Positions 35,601-45,633 of a DNA stretch of 64,000 bases are shown piece by piece (position 1 is the first letter of the stretch; each line of letters begins with the position of its first letter). Source of the stretch: Tritonibacter multivorans (lineage in GTDB: Bacteria; Pseudomonadota; Alphaproteobacteria; Rhodobacterales; Rhodobacteraceae); assembly GCF_001458415.1 (NCBI RefSeq), contig NZ_CYSD01000037.1, positions 250,501 through 314,500 of the forward strand, in the 5' to 3' direction. A program made the translations under genes and the position numbers. The notes beneath the pieces were generated by a model. It had not been told where the DNA came from, did not search any database, and was given only the letters and a program-made list of their open reading frames with translations.

Positions 35601-36449
35601 ATGTCCAGCATCAACAATAATCCCGGCGCAGCCATTGCGCTGCAAATGCTCAGTAAGAACCGCGAAGAGAAAGAAGACGTCCAAGACGATGTCTCTACCG
35701 GCAAAGAAGTAAACACCGCCAAAGACAATGCTGCTCTTTGGGCAATTTCCGAGGTGATGGAAGCCGACATCGGCGGATTTGAAGCCGCCTCGCGCACCCT
35801 GTCGATTGGCGAAGCCACCGTGGCTGTGGCCTCGGCGGGCGCAGAACAGATCACCAATGTGCTCGAGGACATGAAAGTCCTCGCAATCCAGGCCCAGTCT
35901 GGCACCGCGGACTTTGGCATGATCGAAGAACAGATGGCCGCCAAAGCAGAGCAGATCAACTCCATCGTGGGGTCGGCCCAGTTCAATGGTGTGAACCTTC
36001 TGGCGACCGATACAGATGGCAACGGCGGCACAGGTCTGACCGTCCCAACTGCACTGAACCGACAGGGCAGCGATCCTGCGACGCTCTCGACAATGACCGT
36101 TGATAGTGTCGATTTTGAGGGAGATGCCGCCTTTGATATCGGTGGTCGCACAGCGATCACAGATGCCGCCTCAGCCCGCACCGCACTGGATGAAATCAAC
36201 GGTTTCCTTGATTTCGCGATCAACGGGGCTGCCAAACTCGGCTCTGATGCGGCCCAGATGCGCGAACAGAATGAATTCCTGCACAAGCTGAACGACACCA
36301 CCAAGCAGGGTCTTGGTGAAATTCGTGATGCCAAGTTGGACGAGGCCGCCACCCGTCTGGCCGCGCTGGATGCCCAGCAGCAGCTCAGCATGTCCGGCCT
36401 GAACATTGCCAACGCAAACCCCGGCGCATTGGGCAAGCTGTTCGGCTAA
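35601..36449 (+). CDS. fliC: flagellin
   Basis: 282 aa from the ATG at 35601 (MSSINNNPGAAIALQML), with GGAAG upstream. The conserved N-terminal D0/D1 helices (DVSTGKEVNTAKDNAALWAIS) and C-terminal helices (EAATRLAALDAQQQLSMSGLNIAN) flank a short variable middle (about 130-190), so the filament surface domain is small, as in many alphaproteobacteria. Flagellins are exported by the flagellar type III system without a cleaved signal. No other flagellar gene is in the window, so this is an orphan copy. A hairpin follows the stop. Confidence 0.93.
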   Translation: MSSINNNPGAAIALQMLSKNREEKEDVQDDVSTGKEVNTAKDNAALWAISEVMEADIGGFEAASRTLSIGEATVAVASAGAEQITNVLEDMKVLAIQAQSGTADFGMIEEQMAAKAEQINSIVGSAQFNGVNLLATDTDGNGGTGLTVPTALNRQGSDPATLSTMTVDSVDFEGDAAFDIGGRTAITDAASARTALDEINGFLDFAINGAAKLGSDAAQMREQNEFLHKLNDTTKQGLGEIRDAKLDEAATRLAALDAQQQLSMSGLNIANANPGALGKLFG

Positions 36450-36457
36450 GCCGTTTG

Positions 36458-36486
36458 ACCGGGGCCGCCCCCTTGGCCCCGGTTTA
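36458..36486 (+). terminator. probable terminator of flagellin
   Basis: 9-bp stem ACCGGGGCC/GGCCCCGGT with an 8-nt loop, 8 nt after the stop. The following T-run is short (TTT), so it may need help. Confidence 0.55.
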
Positions 36487-36548
36487 CCGCCTTTCCCTTC
36501 GTGTCCCCCCATTGTAGATATCGACCAATAAACCAAGGGGGCTCGGGC

Positions 36549-39188
36549 ATGACTGTAACGCCAATGATGGCGCAATATCTCGACATCAAAGCACAATATC
36601 CGGATGCATTGCTGTTCTACCGGATGGGCGATTTCTACGAGATGTTCTTTGAGGACGCGGTCAATGCAGCCGAAGCCCTGGACATTGCGCTGACCAAACG
36701 TGGCAAACACGATGGCAATGACATTCCGATGTGTGGCGTCCCGGTGCATGCGGCCGAAGGGTATCTGCTGACCCTGATCCGCAAGGGCTTCCGTGTCGCG
36801 GTCGGCGAACAGCTGGAAAGCCCGGCTGAGGCCAAGAAACGCGGCTCTAAATCGGTGGTAAAACGCGATGTTGTGCGTCTGGTCACCCCCGGCACCCTGA
36901 CCGAGGACAGCCTGCTTGAGGCGCGCCGCCACAACTTTCTCGTGGCTTATGCAGAACTGCGCGATCAGGCGGCCCTGGCCTGGGCAGATATCTCCACCGG
37001 CGCATTTCACGTGATGCCCCTGGCGCGGGTTCGCCTGTCGCCCGAACTTGCCCGCCTTGCCCCGTCTGAACTGATTGTGGCAGATGGCCCGGCCTATGAC
37101 CTGACCCGTCCGCTCGCGGATGAATATCACATCCCTCTGACCCCTCTGGGCAAGGCCAGCTTTGACTCCACAGCCGCCGAAAAGCGGATCTGTGCCCTGT
37201 TCAATGTCGGCGCACTGGATGGGTTTGGCACCTTCACCCGCGCAGAAGTGTCGGCCATGGGGGCACTTGTCGACTATCTGGAGATCACCCAGAAAGGCAA
37301 ACTGCCGCTCTTGCAGCCGCCCCTCCAAGAAGCCGAGGACCGCACCGTTCAAATCGATGCCGCCACGCGGCGCAACCTTGAAATCACCCGCTCTTTGTCC
37401 GGTGGTCGCGCTGGATCGCTGCTGGCGGTGGTTGACCGCACCGTCACCCCCGGCGGCGCGCGTTTGCTGGAACAACGTCTATCCAGCCCCTCGCGCAGTC
37501 TAGATGTGATTGCCGCACGCCTTGAGGGTCTGGATGCAATGGTTTCAGACCACACGCTGTGCAGTGCCCTGCGCGACGACCTGCGCAAAACCCCCGATCT
37601 GGACCGCGCTCTGTCGCGTCTGGCGCTGGAACGGGGCGGGCCGCGCGATCTGGCCGCAATCCGCAATGCGCTGACACAGGGGGAAGCCATCCGGACAGGG
37701 GTTGCAGGCTTCGAACTGCCACATCTTCTGACCGACGCTGTGGCAAAGCTCGGCGGATTTGACGCACTGCTGGATCTCCTCGACGCGAGCCTCATTGCAG
37801 AACCGCCCCTGATGGCGCGAGACGGCGGCTTTATTGCCGAAGGCTATGACGCAGAGCTGGACGAAGCCCGCACCCTGCGCGACGAAGGCCGATCCGTGAT
37901 CGCCGGGCTGCAAAAACAATACGCAGAACAAACCGGCATCACCTCGCTCAAGATCAAGCACAACAATGTGCTGGGCTATTTTATTGAAACCACAGCGACC
38001 CATTCCGAGAAAATGCTCTCTGCGCCACTGTCGGAAACCTTTATCCATCGCCAGACCACCGCAAACCAAGTGCGTTTCACCACGGTGGAGCTGAGCGAGC
38101 TGGAAACCAAGATCCTGAACGCCGGAAATCTGGCGCTGGAGATCGAAAAGCGGCTCTATCAAAGCCTTTCTACAGCCATCCTCGACATGGCTGCGCGCCT
38201 GAACCAGGCCGCGCGTGGCTTTGCAGAGCTTGATTTGATCACTGCATTGGCCGATTTGGCCCGCGCCGAAAACTGGTCTCGCCCCCGTGTCGATACGTCC
38301 CGCACGTTTCACGTGGAAGGCGGCCGCCACCCGGTTGTGGAACAGGCCCTGCGCCAACAAGGCGGAGAGGCTTTTGTGGCCAATGACTGCGACCTCTCCG
38401 CTCAGGATGGCGCTGCGGTCTGGCTGCTGACTGGTCCGAACATGGCTGGTAAATCGACCTTCCTGCGCCAGAATGCCCTCATCGCGATTCTTGCACAAAT
38501 GGGCAGCTATGTCCCAGCTGAGGTCGCACATATCGGCATGGTCAGTCAGGTGTTCAGCCGCGTGGGTGCCTCGGATGATCTGGCCCGCGGCCGGTCAACC
38601 TTCATGGTCGAAATGGTGGAAACAGCCGCGATCCTGAATCAAGCCGACAATCGCGCAATGGTGATCCTGGATGAGATCGGCCGCGGCACGGCGACCTATG
38701 ATGGCCTGTCGATTGCCTGGGCCACACTTGAACACCTGCATGAAGTGAACCAATCCCGCGCCCTCTTTGCGACGCATTACCACGAACTGACCCAATTGGC
38801 CGCGAAACTTGACGGTGTGGAAAATGCCACCGTGGCCGTGAAAGAATGGGAAGGGGAAGTCATCTTCCTGCACGAGGTCCGCAAAGGCGCGGCTGACCGC
38901 TCATACGGCGTGCAAGTGGCGCAGCTTGCGGGCCTGCCGACAGCCGTTGTCGAACGTGCCCGCGATGTTCTGGACATGCTGGAACAGGGAGCCCGCGATC
39001 ATGGTGCCGCTAAAATCCAGATCGATGACCTACCTCTGTTTGCCGCAAGCCCTGCCCCACAGCCCCGCGCACCGGCTGGCCCGTCACCGCTTGAATCGCT
39101 TCTCGCGGAGATCCACCCAGACGACCTGTCCCCCCGCGAGGCGCTGGACGCGCTCTATCAGCTGAAAGACGCAGCCAAGGCACAATAA
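36549..39188 (+). CDS. mutS: DNA mismatch repair protein MutS
   Basis: 879 aa from the ATG at 36549 (MTVTPMMAQYLDIK); the open frame starts 16 codons earlier. Binds mismatches and recruits MutL. Seen: the mismatch-recognition Phe-x-Glu region MGDFYEMFFEDA, connector, core/lever, clamp (ITSLKIKHNNVLGYFIE), Walker A TGPNMAGKSTFLRQ, Walker B MVILDEIGRGTATYDG, the THYHELT motif and a C-terminal helix-turn-helix end. Normal length. It stands alone and ends at a good terminator. Confidence 0.97.
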   Translation: MTVTPMMAQYLDIKAQYPDALLFYRMGDFYEMFFEDAVNAAEALDIALTKRGKHDGNDIPMCGVPVHAAEGYLLTLIRKGFRVAVGEQLESPAEAKKRGSKSVVKRDVVRLVTPGTLTEDSLLEARRHNFLVAYAELRDQAALAWADISTGAFHVMPLARVRLSPELARLAPSELIVADGPAYDLTRPLADEYHIPLTPLGKASFDSTAAEKRICALFNVGALDGFGTFTRAEVSAMGALVDYLEITQKGKLPLLQPPLQEAEDRTVQIDAATRRNLEITRSLSGGRAGSLLAVVDRTVTPGGARLLEQRLSSPSRSLDVIAARLEGLDAMVSDHTLCSALRDDLRKTPDLDRALSRLALERGGPRDLAAIRNALTQGEAIRTGVAGFELPHLLTDAVAKLGGFDALLDLLDASLIAEPPLMARDGGFIAEGYDAELDEARTLRDEGRSVIAGLQKQYAEQTGITSLKIKHNNVLGYFIETTATHSEKMLSAPLSETFIHRQTTANQVRFTTVELSELETKILNAGNLALEIEKRLYQSLSTAILDMAARLNQAARGFAELDLITALADLARAENWSRPRVDTSRTFHVEGGRHPVVEQALRQQGGEAFVANDCDLSAQDGAAVWLLTGPNMAGKSTFLRQNALIAILAQMGSYVPAEVAHIGMVSQVFSRVGASDDLARGRSTFMVEMVETAAILNQADNRAMVILDEIGRGTATYDGLSIAWATLEHLHEVNQSRALFATHYHELTQLAAKLDGVENATVAVKEWEGEVIFLHEVRKGAADRSYGVQVAQLAGLPTAVVERARDVLDMLEQGARDHGAAKIQIDDLPLFAASPAPQPRAPAGPSPLESLLAEIHPDDLSPREALDALYQLKDAAKAQ

Positions 39189-39194
39189 AAAAAC

Positions 39195-39236
39195 AAAGGG
39201 CGACGCTTAAAACAGCATCGCCCTTTCATCTTTTCC
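39195..39236 (+). terminator. terminator of mutS
   Basis: 9-bp stem AAAGGGCGA/TCGCCCTTT (39195-39203 and 39218-39226), followed by CATCTTTT on the plus strand; preceded by an A-rich run, so partly bidirectional. Confidence 0.75.
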
Positions 39237-39296
39237 CAAATATCCCCGCCGGAGGCACGGGCCCAAAGGCCCGTCCCCAAACAGGACCTCTATCGC

Positions 39297-39857
39297 TTAG
39301 CCCGGATTGGAAGAGACCCCAACCTGCGCCGGGCGCAGCAGGCGATCATGCAGCATGAAACCGTCTGCAGAGACCTGGATAATGTCGCCGGCTTTGGTGC
39401 CGGGCACCGGTGCCTCGAACATGGCTTCGTGTTCTTTGGGATCAAATTTGTCCCCCACTTTCGGAGACACAATAATGATGCCGTGCTTGTTGAAGATATC
39501 CAGCAGCGAACGCAGTGTCAGTTCCACGCCTTCGATCAGCGCGCCGGACACTTCTTTCTGCTCGTCTGTTGCGGCCTCAACAGCGCGCTTCAGATTGTCA
39601 TAGACCGGCAGCAGGTCGCGGGACAGCTTGGAGCCGCCGTATTGCTCTGCTTCGCGGCGCGCCTTGTCGCCACGCTTGCGGGCGTTCTCGGCATCGGCCA
39701 GCGCGCGCATAAAGCGGTCTTTATACTCATCGCGCTCAGCCCGCAGCGTTTCCAGCTCCAGCGCTTCACCATCAATTTCTTCCATTTCAGCCGCCAGCTC
39801 TTCGGCTTCCGCGTCTGCGATATCGTCCAGAAATTCGTCGTTTTTGGGCTCTGCCAT
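39297..39857 (-). CDS. grpE: nucleotide exchange factor GrpE
   Basis: 186 aa. GrpE releases ADP from DnaK. The N-terminal ~45 residues are acidic (DEFLDDIADAEAEELAAEMEE), followed by the long dimerising helix (LRAERDEYKDRFMRALADAENARKR), a four-helix part and the C-terminal beta domain (KFDPKEHEAMFEAPVPG then GDIIQV). Last gene of the hrcA-grpE unit, 9 nt after hrcA. dnaK is not in the window. Confidence 0.96.
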   Translation of the reverse strand: MAEPKNDEFLDDIADAEAEELAAEMEEIDGEALELETLRAERDEYKDRFMRALADAENARKRGDKARREAEQYGGSKLSRDLLPVYDNLKRAVEAATDEQKEVSGALIEGVELTLRSLLDIFNKHGIIIVSPKVGDKFDPKEHEAMFEAPVPGTKAGDIIQVSADGFMLHDRLLRPAQVGVSSNPG

Positions 39858-39866
39858 GTTTCACCT

Positions 39867-40931
39867 CTAACTCCGGTCGGAGACCAGCTTCCCGACCAGC
39901 TGTGCCGTGTAGTCTACAATCGGCACGATCCTTCCGTAATTCAGGCGCGTCGGGCCGATCACGCCCACCGCACCGATGATCTTTCGATCAGCGTTCATAT
40001 AAGGAGACACCACCAAAGAGGAACCCGAAAGTGAGAAAAGTTTGTTCTCTGAGCCAATAAAAATGCGCACACCGTCGCCGTCTTCGGTGAGCTGCAGGAA
40101 TTCGGCAATGTCTCGCTTGCGTTCAAGGTCGTCAAACAGCTCTCTGATCTTGTCGAGTTCCTCAACAGAACCCTCTTCGGCCAGAAGATTCGACCGCCCT
40201 CGTACGATCAGTCGCGCCTGATCTGCGCCCTGATCTTCCCAGGCCGCCAAACCGCTTTCGATCAGATCCGAGGCCAGCGTATCAATCTCTTGGCGCCGTT
40301 TTTCAATCTCGCTCTGCATGGTGCGCCGCACATCGCTTAACGTGCGCCCTTCGATCAGCGCGTTCAGGAAATTCGCAGCCTCACGCATGGAACTTGGCGT
40401 CTGCCCCGGCGGAGGTGTGAACAGACGGTTCTCCACGTGACCGTCCGAGAACACAAGAACAACCAACGCCCGATCCGCAGCCAGGCTGACAAATTCAATA
40501 TGGCGAATCTCGGCCTCGTGTTTGGGTGTCAGGACCAGCGATGCGCCTTGTGTCACGCCAGACAACGCCGCGCCAACGCGGTTCAGCACACGTTCCACGT
40601 CCCCCGAATTTTCCCCCAATGTTGCATCAATCCGGTCGCGGTCCGTGGCACTGGGATCGCCCATCTGCAACAAGCCATCCACGAACAGCCGAAGGCCGGC
40701 CTGCGTTGGAATGCGACCGGCACTGACATGGGGGCTATCGAGCAGACCAAGGTATTCCAGATCCTGCATGACATTGCGCACAGTGGCCGCCGAAACCTTT
40801 TCGCTCAGGGATCGTGTCAGCGTGCGGCTCCCGACGGGCCCGCCTGTATCCAGATAATTTTCGACAACCACGCGGAACACTTCCCGCGAACGGTCGTTCA
40901 TCTCCTCCAGAATGGATTTGGGGTCTGTCAT
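39867..40931 (-). CDS. hrcA: heat-inducible transcription repressor HrcA
   Basis: 354 aa from the ATG at 40931 ([19 protein letters not shown]); the 141 codons of open frame before it overlap the rph gene on the other strand. HrcA represses groESL-type genes by binding CIRCE elements. Seen: N-terminal winged helix ([26 protein letters not shown]), [18 protein letters not shown], then the GAF-like part and the [26 protein letters not shown]-like end. No CIRCE palindrome is visible near it, so it is not obviously autoregulated here. Confidence 0.95.
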   Translation of the reverse strand: MTDPKSILEEMNDRSREVFRVVVENYLDTGGPVGSRTLTRSLSEKVSAATVRNVMQDLEYLGLLDSPHVSAGRIPTQAGLRLFVDGLLQMGDPSATDRDRIDATLGENSGDVERVLNRVGAALSGVTQGASLVLTPKHEAEIRHIEFVSLAADRALVVLVFSDGHVENRLFTPPPGQTPSSMREAANFLNALIEGRTLSDVRRTMQSEIEKRRQEIDTLASDLIESGLAAWEDQGADQARLIVRGRSNLLAEEGSVEELDKIRELFDDLERKRDIAEFLQLTEDGDGVRIFIGSENKLFSLSGSSLVVSPYMNADRKIIGAVGVIGPTRLNYGRIVPIVDYTAQLVGKLVSDRS

Positions 40932-41073
40932 GGATCTCTCGCTTTGGCCCGAAGACACCATAGGGTTAGCAGCTTTCGATGTCACTAAAGCGCATCTGCG
41001 CAAATGGTCAATCGCCCTTGCGTCGCGCCCCTTGCGGGCGGTATCCCGGGGCCAAGCTACAAAGGATATTCCC

Positions 41074-41787
41074 ATGCGACCCTCTGGACGTGCCCTGAAC
41101 GAAATGCGGCCTGTGTCGATCGAGACCGGCTTTACCAAACACGCAGAAGGCTCTTGCCTGATCAAGATGGGGGACACCCATGTTCTGTGTACCGCAACCA
41201 TCGATGAACGCGTTCCCCCGTTTATCAAAGGATCGGGTCTGGGTTGGGTGACGGCGGAATACGGCATGCTGCCCCGCGCCACCAACACGCGCATGCGTCG
41301 CGAAGCTGCCTCTGGCAAACAAGGTGGCCGCACCGTGGAAATCCAGCGTCTCATCGGTCGGGCCCTGCGCGCAGGCGTGGACCGCGTTGCGCTCGGCGAA
41401 CGTCAGATCACTGTCGACTGTGACGTGCTGCAAGCCGACGGCGGCACCCGTTGTGCATCGATCACCGGTGGCTGGGTGGCCCTGCGTCTGGCCGTGAACA
41501 AGCTGATGAAAGCGGGCGTCGTGAAGATGGATCCGCTGGTAGACCCTGTGTCTGCGATTTCCTGCGGTATCTACGCAGGCCAGCCGGTGCTGGATCTGGA
41601 CTATCCCGAAGACTCTGAAGCCGGCGTTGACGGCAACTTCATCATGACCGGCTCTGGCAAGCTGATCGAAATCCAGATGTCTGCCGAAGGCTCTGTCTTC
41701 TCGCGCGAGCAGATGAACGAACTGATGGATCTGGCCGCCAAAGGCACATCCGAACTGGCCGAAATCCAAAAGGCAGCCTGCGCATGA
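41074..41787 (+). CDS. rph: ribonuclease PH
   Basis: 237 aa from the ATG at 41074 ([20 protein letters not shown]). A phosphate-dependent 3'-5' exonuclease that trims tRNA precursors. Seen: [47 protein letters not shown] and the catalytic-region [12 protein letters not shown]. The full-length C-terminus is present. Divergent from hrcA across 142 bp and overlapping rdgB by 4 nt, the usual rph-rdgB-hemW order of alphaproteobacteria. Confidence 0.97.
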   Translation: MRPSGRALNEMRPVSIETGFTKHAEGSCLIKMGDTHVLCTATIDERVPPFIKGSGLGWVTAEYGMLPRATNTRMRREAASGKQGGRTVEIQRLIGRALRAGVDRVALGERQITVDCDVLQADGGTRCASITGGWVALRLAVNKLMKAGVVKMDPLVDPVSAISCGIYAGQPVLDLDYPEDSEAGVDGNFIMTGSGKLIEIQMSAEGSVFSREQMNELMDLAAKGTSELAEIQKAACA

Positions 41788-42398
41788 CCCGCAAATTCGA
41801 AGGCGACACTCTGCTGGTCGCGACCCACAACAAGGGCAAGCTGGGCGAGATCACAGAGATCCTCGCCCCCTTTGGTGTCAAAGTCATCGGCGCCGGCGAG
41901 ATGGATCTGCCGGAACCGGAAGAGACCGAAGACACCTTTGTCGGCAATGCCCGTATCAAGGCCCATGCGGCAGCTAAGGCCACCGGCCTGCCGGCCCTGT
42001 CTGATGACAGCGGTATCACCATCGACGCGCTGGATGGTGCGCCCGGCGTATACACCGCTGACTGGGCCGAAACCGGCAACGGTCGTGACTTCATGCAGGC
42101 CATGACCCGCGCCAATGATGAGATCACCGCCAAAGGCCCCGACGCCCCACGTACAGCCCAATTCCGCTGCACGCTGGTCATCGCTTGGCCCGATGGCCAT
42201 GATGAGGTGTTCGAAGGCGTCATGCCCGGTTCCCTCATCTGGCCCATTCGTGGCGAAGGCGGTTTTGGCTATGACCCGATGTTCATGCCCGAGGGCCTGG
42301 ATGTGACCTGCGCACAGATGCCCAAAGACGAGAAGAACAAAATCTCGCATCGCGGTCGCGCCGTCGCGCAGTTTGTGGCAGGCTGCTTCGGTGCTTGA
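41784..42398 (+). CDS. rdgB: RdgB/HAM1 non-canonical purine NTP pyrophosphatase
   Basis: 204 aa. Hydrolyses dITP, XTP and related nucleotides to monophosphates so that they do not enter DNA or RNA. Seen: [14 protein letters not shown] at the N-terminus, the catalytic [17 protein letters not shown] and [21 protein letters not shown] near the end. The start overlaps the rph stop by 4 nt. Confidence 0.96.
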   Translation: MTRKFEGDTLLVATHNKGKLGEITEILAPFGVKVIGAGEMDLPEPEETEDTFVGNARIKAHAAAKATGLPALSDDSGITIDALDGAPGVYTADWAETGNGRDFMQAMTRANDEITAKGPDAPRTAQFRCTLVIAWPDGHDEVFEGVMPGSLIWPIRGEGGFGYDPMFMPEGLDVTCAQMPKDEKNKISHRGRAVAQFVAGCFGA

Positions 42399-43548
42399 GG
42401 ACTGGCGCAACGGGGGGTTTGGCCTCTACGTCCACTGGCCGTTCTGTCAGGCCAAATGCCCCTACTGCGACTTTAACAGCCATGTGGTTTCCCGGATCGA
42501 TCAAAAGGACTGGGTGACCGCTTACAAAGCAGAGCTCGCCCGCGTGGCAGAGCTTGCGCCAGGCCGGGTGTTGAACGCCATCTTCTTTGGTGGTGGCACC
42601 CCGTCCTTGATGCATCCAGACACTGTTGCAGCGGTTATTGAGTCTGCGCAAGATATCTGGACCTTTGCCAATGACATTGAGATCACCCTGGAAGCCAACC
42701 CAGGATCTGTCGAGGCCGGCCGGTTCGCAGGATACCGGGATGGCGGGGTCAACCGTATCTCTATGGGCTTTCAGGCGCTCAATGACGACGACCTGCGCCG
42801 ACTGGGCCGCATCCACACCGTGGCCGAAGGCAAAGCCGCCTTTGACATCGCCCGCAATTGCTTTGACCGCGTCAGTTTTGACCTGATCTATGCCCGTCAG
42901 GGACAGTCCCTGGACCACTGGCAGGCAGAGCTGCGCGAGGCGTTATCAATGGCGATTGACCACCTGTCGCTTTATCAGCTGACGATCGAGGAAGGCACCG
43001 CCTTTGGTGATCGCTATGCCCGCGGCAAACTGCGCGACCTTCCCACCGATGACACCGCCGCCGATATGTATCTGGCCACGCAGGAGATCTGCACCGACTT
43101 CGGCATGCCCGGTTACGAAATTTCCAACCACGCACGTCCCGGCGCCGAGAGCCGCCACAATCAGATCTACTGGCGCTATGGAGACTATATTGGCATCGGC
43201 CCCGGAGCGCACGGGCGGATCACATCCAATGGCACCCGCTATGCCACCGAAGCCATTCGCGCCCCTGGCGCATGGATGCAAGCTGTCAAGGACGGCTCAG
43301 GAGAGTTGCCCACCACGGCCCTCACCCGCGAAGACGAGATTGCCGAATATCTGATGATGGGCATGCGTCTGTACGAAGGTCTCGATCTGCGGCGCTATGA
43401 AATGCTCGCCGGCGCGGAAATGGATGCAGACAAAATCGCGCACCTCCAATCCATCGGCATGATTGCGCTGGACGGCCCCTACATGCGCGCTACAAATGAG
43501 GGACGCGCGGTTCTGAATGCGGTGTTGCGCGAACTTTTGACGGATTGA
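42391..43548 (+). CDS. hemW: HemW, radical SAM heme chaperone-like protein
   Basis: 385 aa from a GTG at 42391 overlapping the rdgB stop by 8 nt; a TTG at 42373 is also in frame. The radical SAM motif is WPFCQAKCPYCDFNS (Cx3Cx2C). GGGTPSLM and the C-terminal HemN-like wing (AEYLMMGMRLYEGLDL) are present. Older annotation calls it oxygen-independent coproporphyrinogen oxidase, but the extra Cys motif of true HemN is not seen; HemW members bind heme and are thought to deliver it. The third gene of the rph-rdgB-hemW run. Confidence 0.92.
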   Translation: MLEDWRNGGFGLYVHWPFCQAKCPYCDFNSHVVSRIDQKDWVTAYKAELARVAELAPGRVLNAIFFGGGTPSLMHPDTVAAVIESAQDIWTFANDIEITLEANPGSVEAGRFAGYRDGGVNRISMGFQALNDDDLRRLGRIHTVAEGKAAFDIARNCFDRVSFDLIYARQGQSLDHWQAELREALSMAIDHLSLYQLTIEEGTAFGDRYARGKLRDLPTDDTAADMYLATQEICTDFGMPGYEISNHARPGAESRHNQIYWRYGDYIGIGPGAHGRITSNGTRYATEAIRAPGAWMQAVKDGSGELPTTALTREDEIAEYLMMGMRLYEGLDLRRYEMLAGAEMDADKIAHLQSIGMIALDGPYMRATNEGRAVLNAVLRELLTD

Positions 43549-43552
43549 TTTA

Positions 43553-43906
43553 ATGCGATACCTCTTTGCCAGCTTTGGACTGATTTCAATCGGGCTGGCC
43601 TTGATAGGTGTCATCCTTCCCCTCGTGCCAACTGTGCCATTCCTGCTGCTGGCTGCCTTCTTTTTTGCGCGCTCTTCCACGCGGCTGCACCATTGGCTGA
43701 TGTCGCACCAGACCTTTGGACCGATGATCGAAGACTGGCAGGACCACGGCGCCATTCGCCCAAGCGCAAAAAAGGCGGCCACCCTGTCGGTCGCCGCCGT
43801 TTTCGCGATCTCTCTTGCCCTGCAATTGCCTGTCCACGTCTTGGGAATTCAGGCCGTCACGCTGGGCTGTGTCATGATCTTCATCTGGACCCGCCCTAAC
43901 GGCTGA
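43553..43906 (+). CDS. DUF454 (YbaN-like) inner-membrane protein
   Basis: 117 aa. Two or three hydrophobic segments: residues about 5-40 (GLISIGLALIGVILPLVPTV), and 85-115. The signature PLVPTVPFLLLAAFFFARSS followed by HHWLMSHQTFGPMIEDW is that of DUF454/YbaN. Function unknown. It starts 4 nt after hemW and so may be the last gene of the rph run. It ends convergently with parB, the two coding ends overlapping by 11 nt. Confidence 0.88.
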   Translation: MRYLFASFGLISIGLALIGVILPLVPTVPFLLLAAFFFARSSTRLHHWLMSHQTFGPMIEDWQDHGAIRPSAKKAATLSVAAVFAISLALQLPVHVLGIQAVTLGCVMIFIWTRPNG

Positions 43907-44804
43907 GCAGATTGCACAGTTCGTCCAGCTGGTCGAGGTTGTCATAGCTGATCGTAATCGAACCAGCCTCTCCCCCAGGCTTGTGATCGATCGACACCTT
44001 CATCCGCAGCATGGCAGACAGATCGCCTTCCAACGCGCGCGTATCAGCATCTTTGTCGCCAGCTGGTTTTGCCTTTTTCGGGGCCGCATTGGTGTTCACG
44101 CCGGCCGCGTCTTTCTTCACCAATGCTTCCGTTGCACGAACAGAAAGACCACCTTTGACGATCTTCTTTGCCAGATCAGACGCGTTGTCGGACGTGATCA
44201 GCGCGCGTGCATGACCGGCAGAGAGCTTGCGCTCCATCACCAGATCCTGCACGTCATCCGGCAGGTGCAGCAAACGCACGAGATTGGCGATGTGACTGCG
44301 GCTTTTGCCAAGCGCCTCGGCCATCTTTTCCTGCGTGTGGCCGAATTTGTCCATGAGCTGCTTATAGCTCTGCGCTTCTTCCAAAGCATTCAGGTCAGAA
44401 CGCTGAATGTTTTCGATGATGGCAACTTCCATCATCTCCAGATCGGAGTAGTCGCGGATCAGGACCGGAACTTCGTGCAAACGCGCAGCTTGCGCGGCAC
44501 GCCAACGGCGTTCACCGGCAACGATCTCGTAGACGCCCTCTTTGTTGGGGCGGACGATCAGCGGCTGAAGAACGCCCTTTTCTTTGATGGAAGCCGTCAG
44601 GTCATCCAGATCTTCTTGCAGAAACTGGCGACGGGGCTGATCCGGGTTGGCCCGGACTTTTTCTATTGGTACTAGCACTTCTGCATTTCGCGGAGCGGTT
44701 CCTGCGGCAGGTTCAGATGTGCTGACGGGATCCGCCGTCACATCCGCCATCAGGGCCGAAAGGCCACGCCCCAATCCTCTTGGCTTGTTTTTCTTGTCTG
44801 CCAT
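43896..44804 (-). CDS. parB: chromosome partitioning protein ParB
   Basis: 302 aa from the ATG at 44804 (MADKKNKPRGLGRGLSALM). ParB binds parS, loads as a CTP-dependent clamp and spreads to build the partition complex. Seen: the ParA-stimulating N-terminus (GLGRGLSALM), the CTPase-region GERRWRAAQAARL, the helix-turn-helix (QEKMAEALGKSRSHIANLVRLL, cited for position near residue 150) and the C-terminal dimerisation end. 19 nt downstream of parA. Its sites are visible at 46199 and 48095. Confidence 0.97.
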   Translation of the reverse strand: MADKKNKPRGLGRGLSALMADVTADPVSTSEPAAGTAPRNAEVLVPIEKVRANPDQPRRQFLQEDLDDLTASIKEKGVLQPLIVRPNKEGVYEIVAGERRWRAAQAARLHEVPVLIRDYSDLEMMEVAIIENIQRSDLNALEEAQSYKQLMDKFGHTQEKMAEALGKSRSHIANLVRLLHLPDDVQDLVMERKLSAGHARALITSDNASDLAKKIVKGGLSVRATEALVKKDAAGVNTNAAPKKAKPAGDKDADTRALEGDLSAMLRMKVSIDHKPGGEAGSITISYDNLDQLDELCNLLSR

Positions 44805-44823
44805 TTCTTGACCTTTGACTTTC

Positions 44824-45633
44824 TTAAGCTGCGACCTTTTCGTGGTTCGCAATTACCTCGGCGGCGAGCTGGCGGTATGCCTTAGCACCAAGTGACATCG
44901 GATCATAGCTCAGAACCGGCATTGCATAAGACGGCGCTTCGCTGACACGTACATTACGTGGAATTTTGGTCCGGAACACCAATTCACCTAGGTTATCACG
45001 TGCATCCTGTTCGACTTGAAGCGACAGGTTATTGCGGCGATCATACATGGTCAGAACCACGCCTTCGATCCGCAAATGTGGATTGGCCGCCTGGCGTACT
45101 TCGCGCACCGACAGCATCAGCTGCGACAGGCCTTCGAGCGCAAAGAACTCGCTCTGAAGCGGGATCAGAACGGAATCGGCCGCAACCATTGCATTCACAG
45201 TCAGAAGGTTCAGCGAAGGCGGACAATCAATCAGGATGTAATCCCAGTCGTATTCTTCCATCCCCCGCTGGCGCAAAGCGGTATGCAGTAGGAAGCTGCG
45301 GCGTTCATTGGCAATCAGCTCAATATCCGCGGAACTCAGATCCACTGTGGCCGGCACAATGCACAGATCTTCAGTATCCGTTGTGTGAATGACCTGTTGC
45401 AACGTCGACTGCTGGGTCAGTAGCTCATATGTCGTATGTTCACGCTGGTCGAGATCAATACCTAGGCCGGTGGAGGCGTTGCCTTGCGGATCCAGATCGA
45501 CAATCAAAACCCGCATACCTTCTTCGACCAAAGCGGCTGCAAGATTAATGGTTGTTGTTGTCTTTCCTACCCCACCTTTTTGGTTAGCGATCGCAATAAT
45601 ACGAGGTCCTTCCGGACGGGACATGTCAGACAC
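44824..45633 (-). CDS. parA: chromosome partitioning ATPase ParA
   Basis: 269 aa from a GTG at 45633, chosen because GGGAG lies 6 nt upstream; a TTG at 45639 and an ATG at 45624 are alternatives. Deviant Walker A QKGGVGKTTTTINLAAAL, Walker A' VLIVDLDPQGNAS, Walker B ILIDCPPSLNLLTVNA. It moves ParB-bound origins on the nucleoid. Its start overlaps the rsmG stop by 8 nt, so it is the continuation of the mnmE-mnmG-rsmG run. Confidence 0.96.
   Translation of the reverse strand: MSDMSRPEGPRIIAIANQKGGVGKTTTTINLAAALVEEGMRVLIVDLDPQGNASTGLGIDLDQREHTTYELLTQQSTLQQVIHTTDTEDLCIVPATVDLSSADIELIANERRSFLLHTALRQRGMEEYDWDYILIDCPPSLNLLTVNAMVAADSVLIPLQSEFFALEGLSQLMLSVREVRQAANPHLRIEGVVLTMYDRRNNLSLQVEQDARDNLGELVFRTKIPRNVRVSEAPSYAMPVLSYDPMSLGAKAYRQLAAEVIANHEKVAA

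Noticed and set aside
38308-38323. parS-like sequence in mutS
   Set aside because: At least four mismatches to TGTTTCACGTGAAACA; within conserved mutS codons.
40932-41073. CIRCE element between hrcA and rph
   Set aside because: No TTAGCACTC-N9-GAGTGCTAA-like palindrome found.
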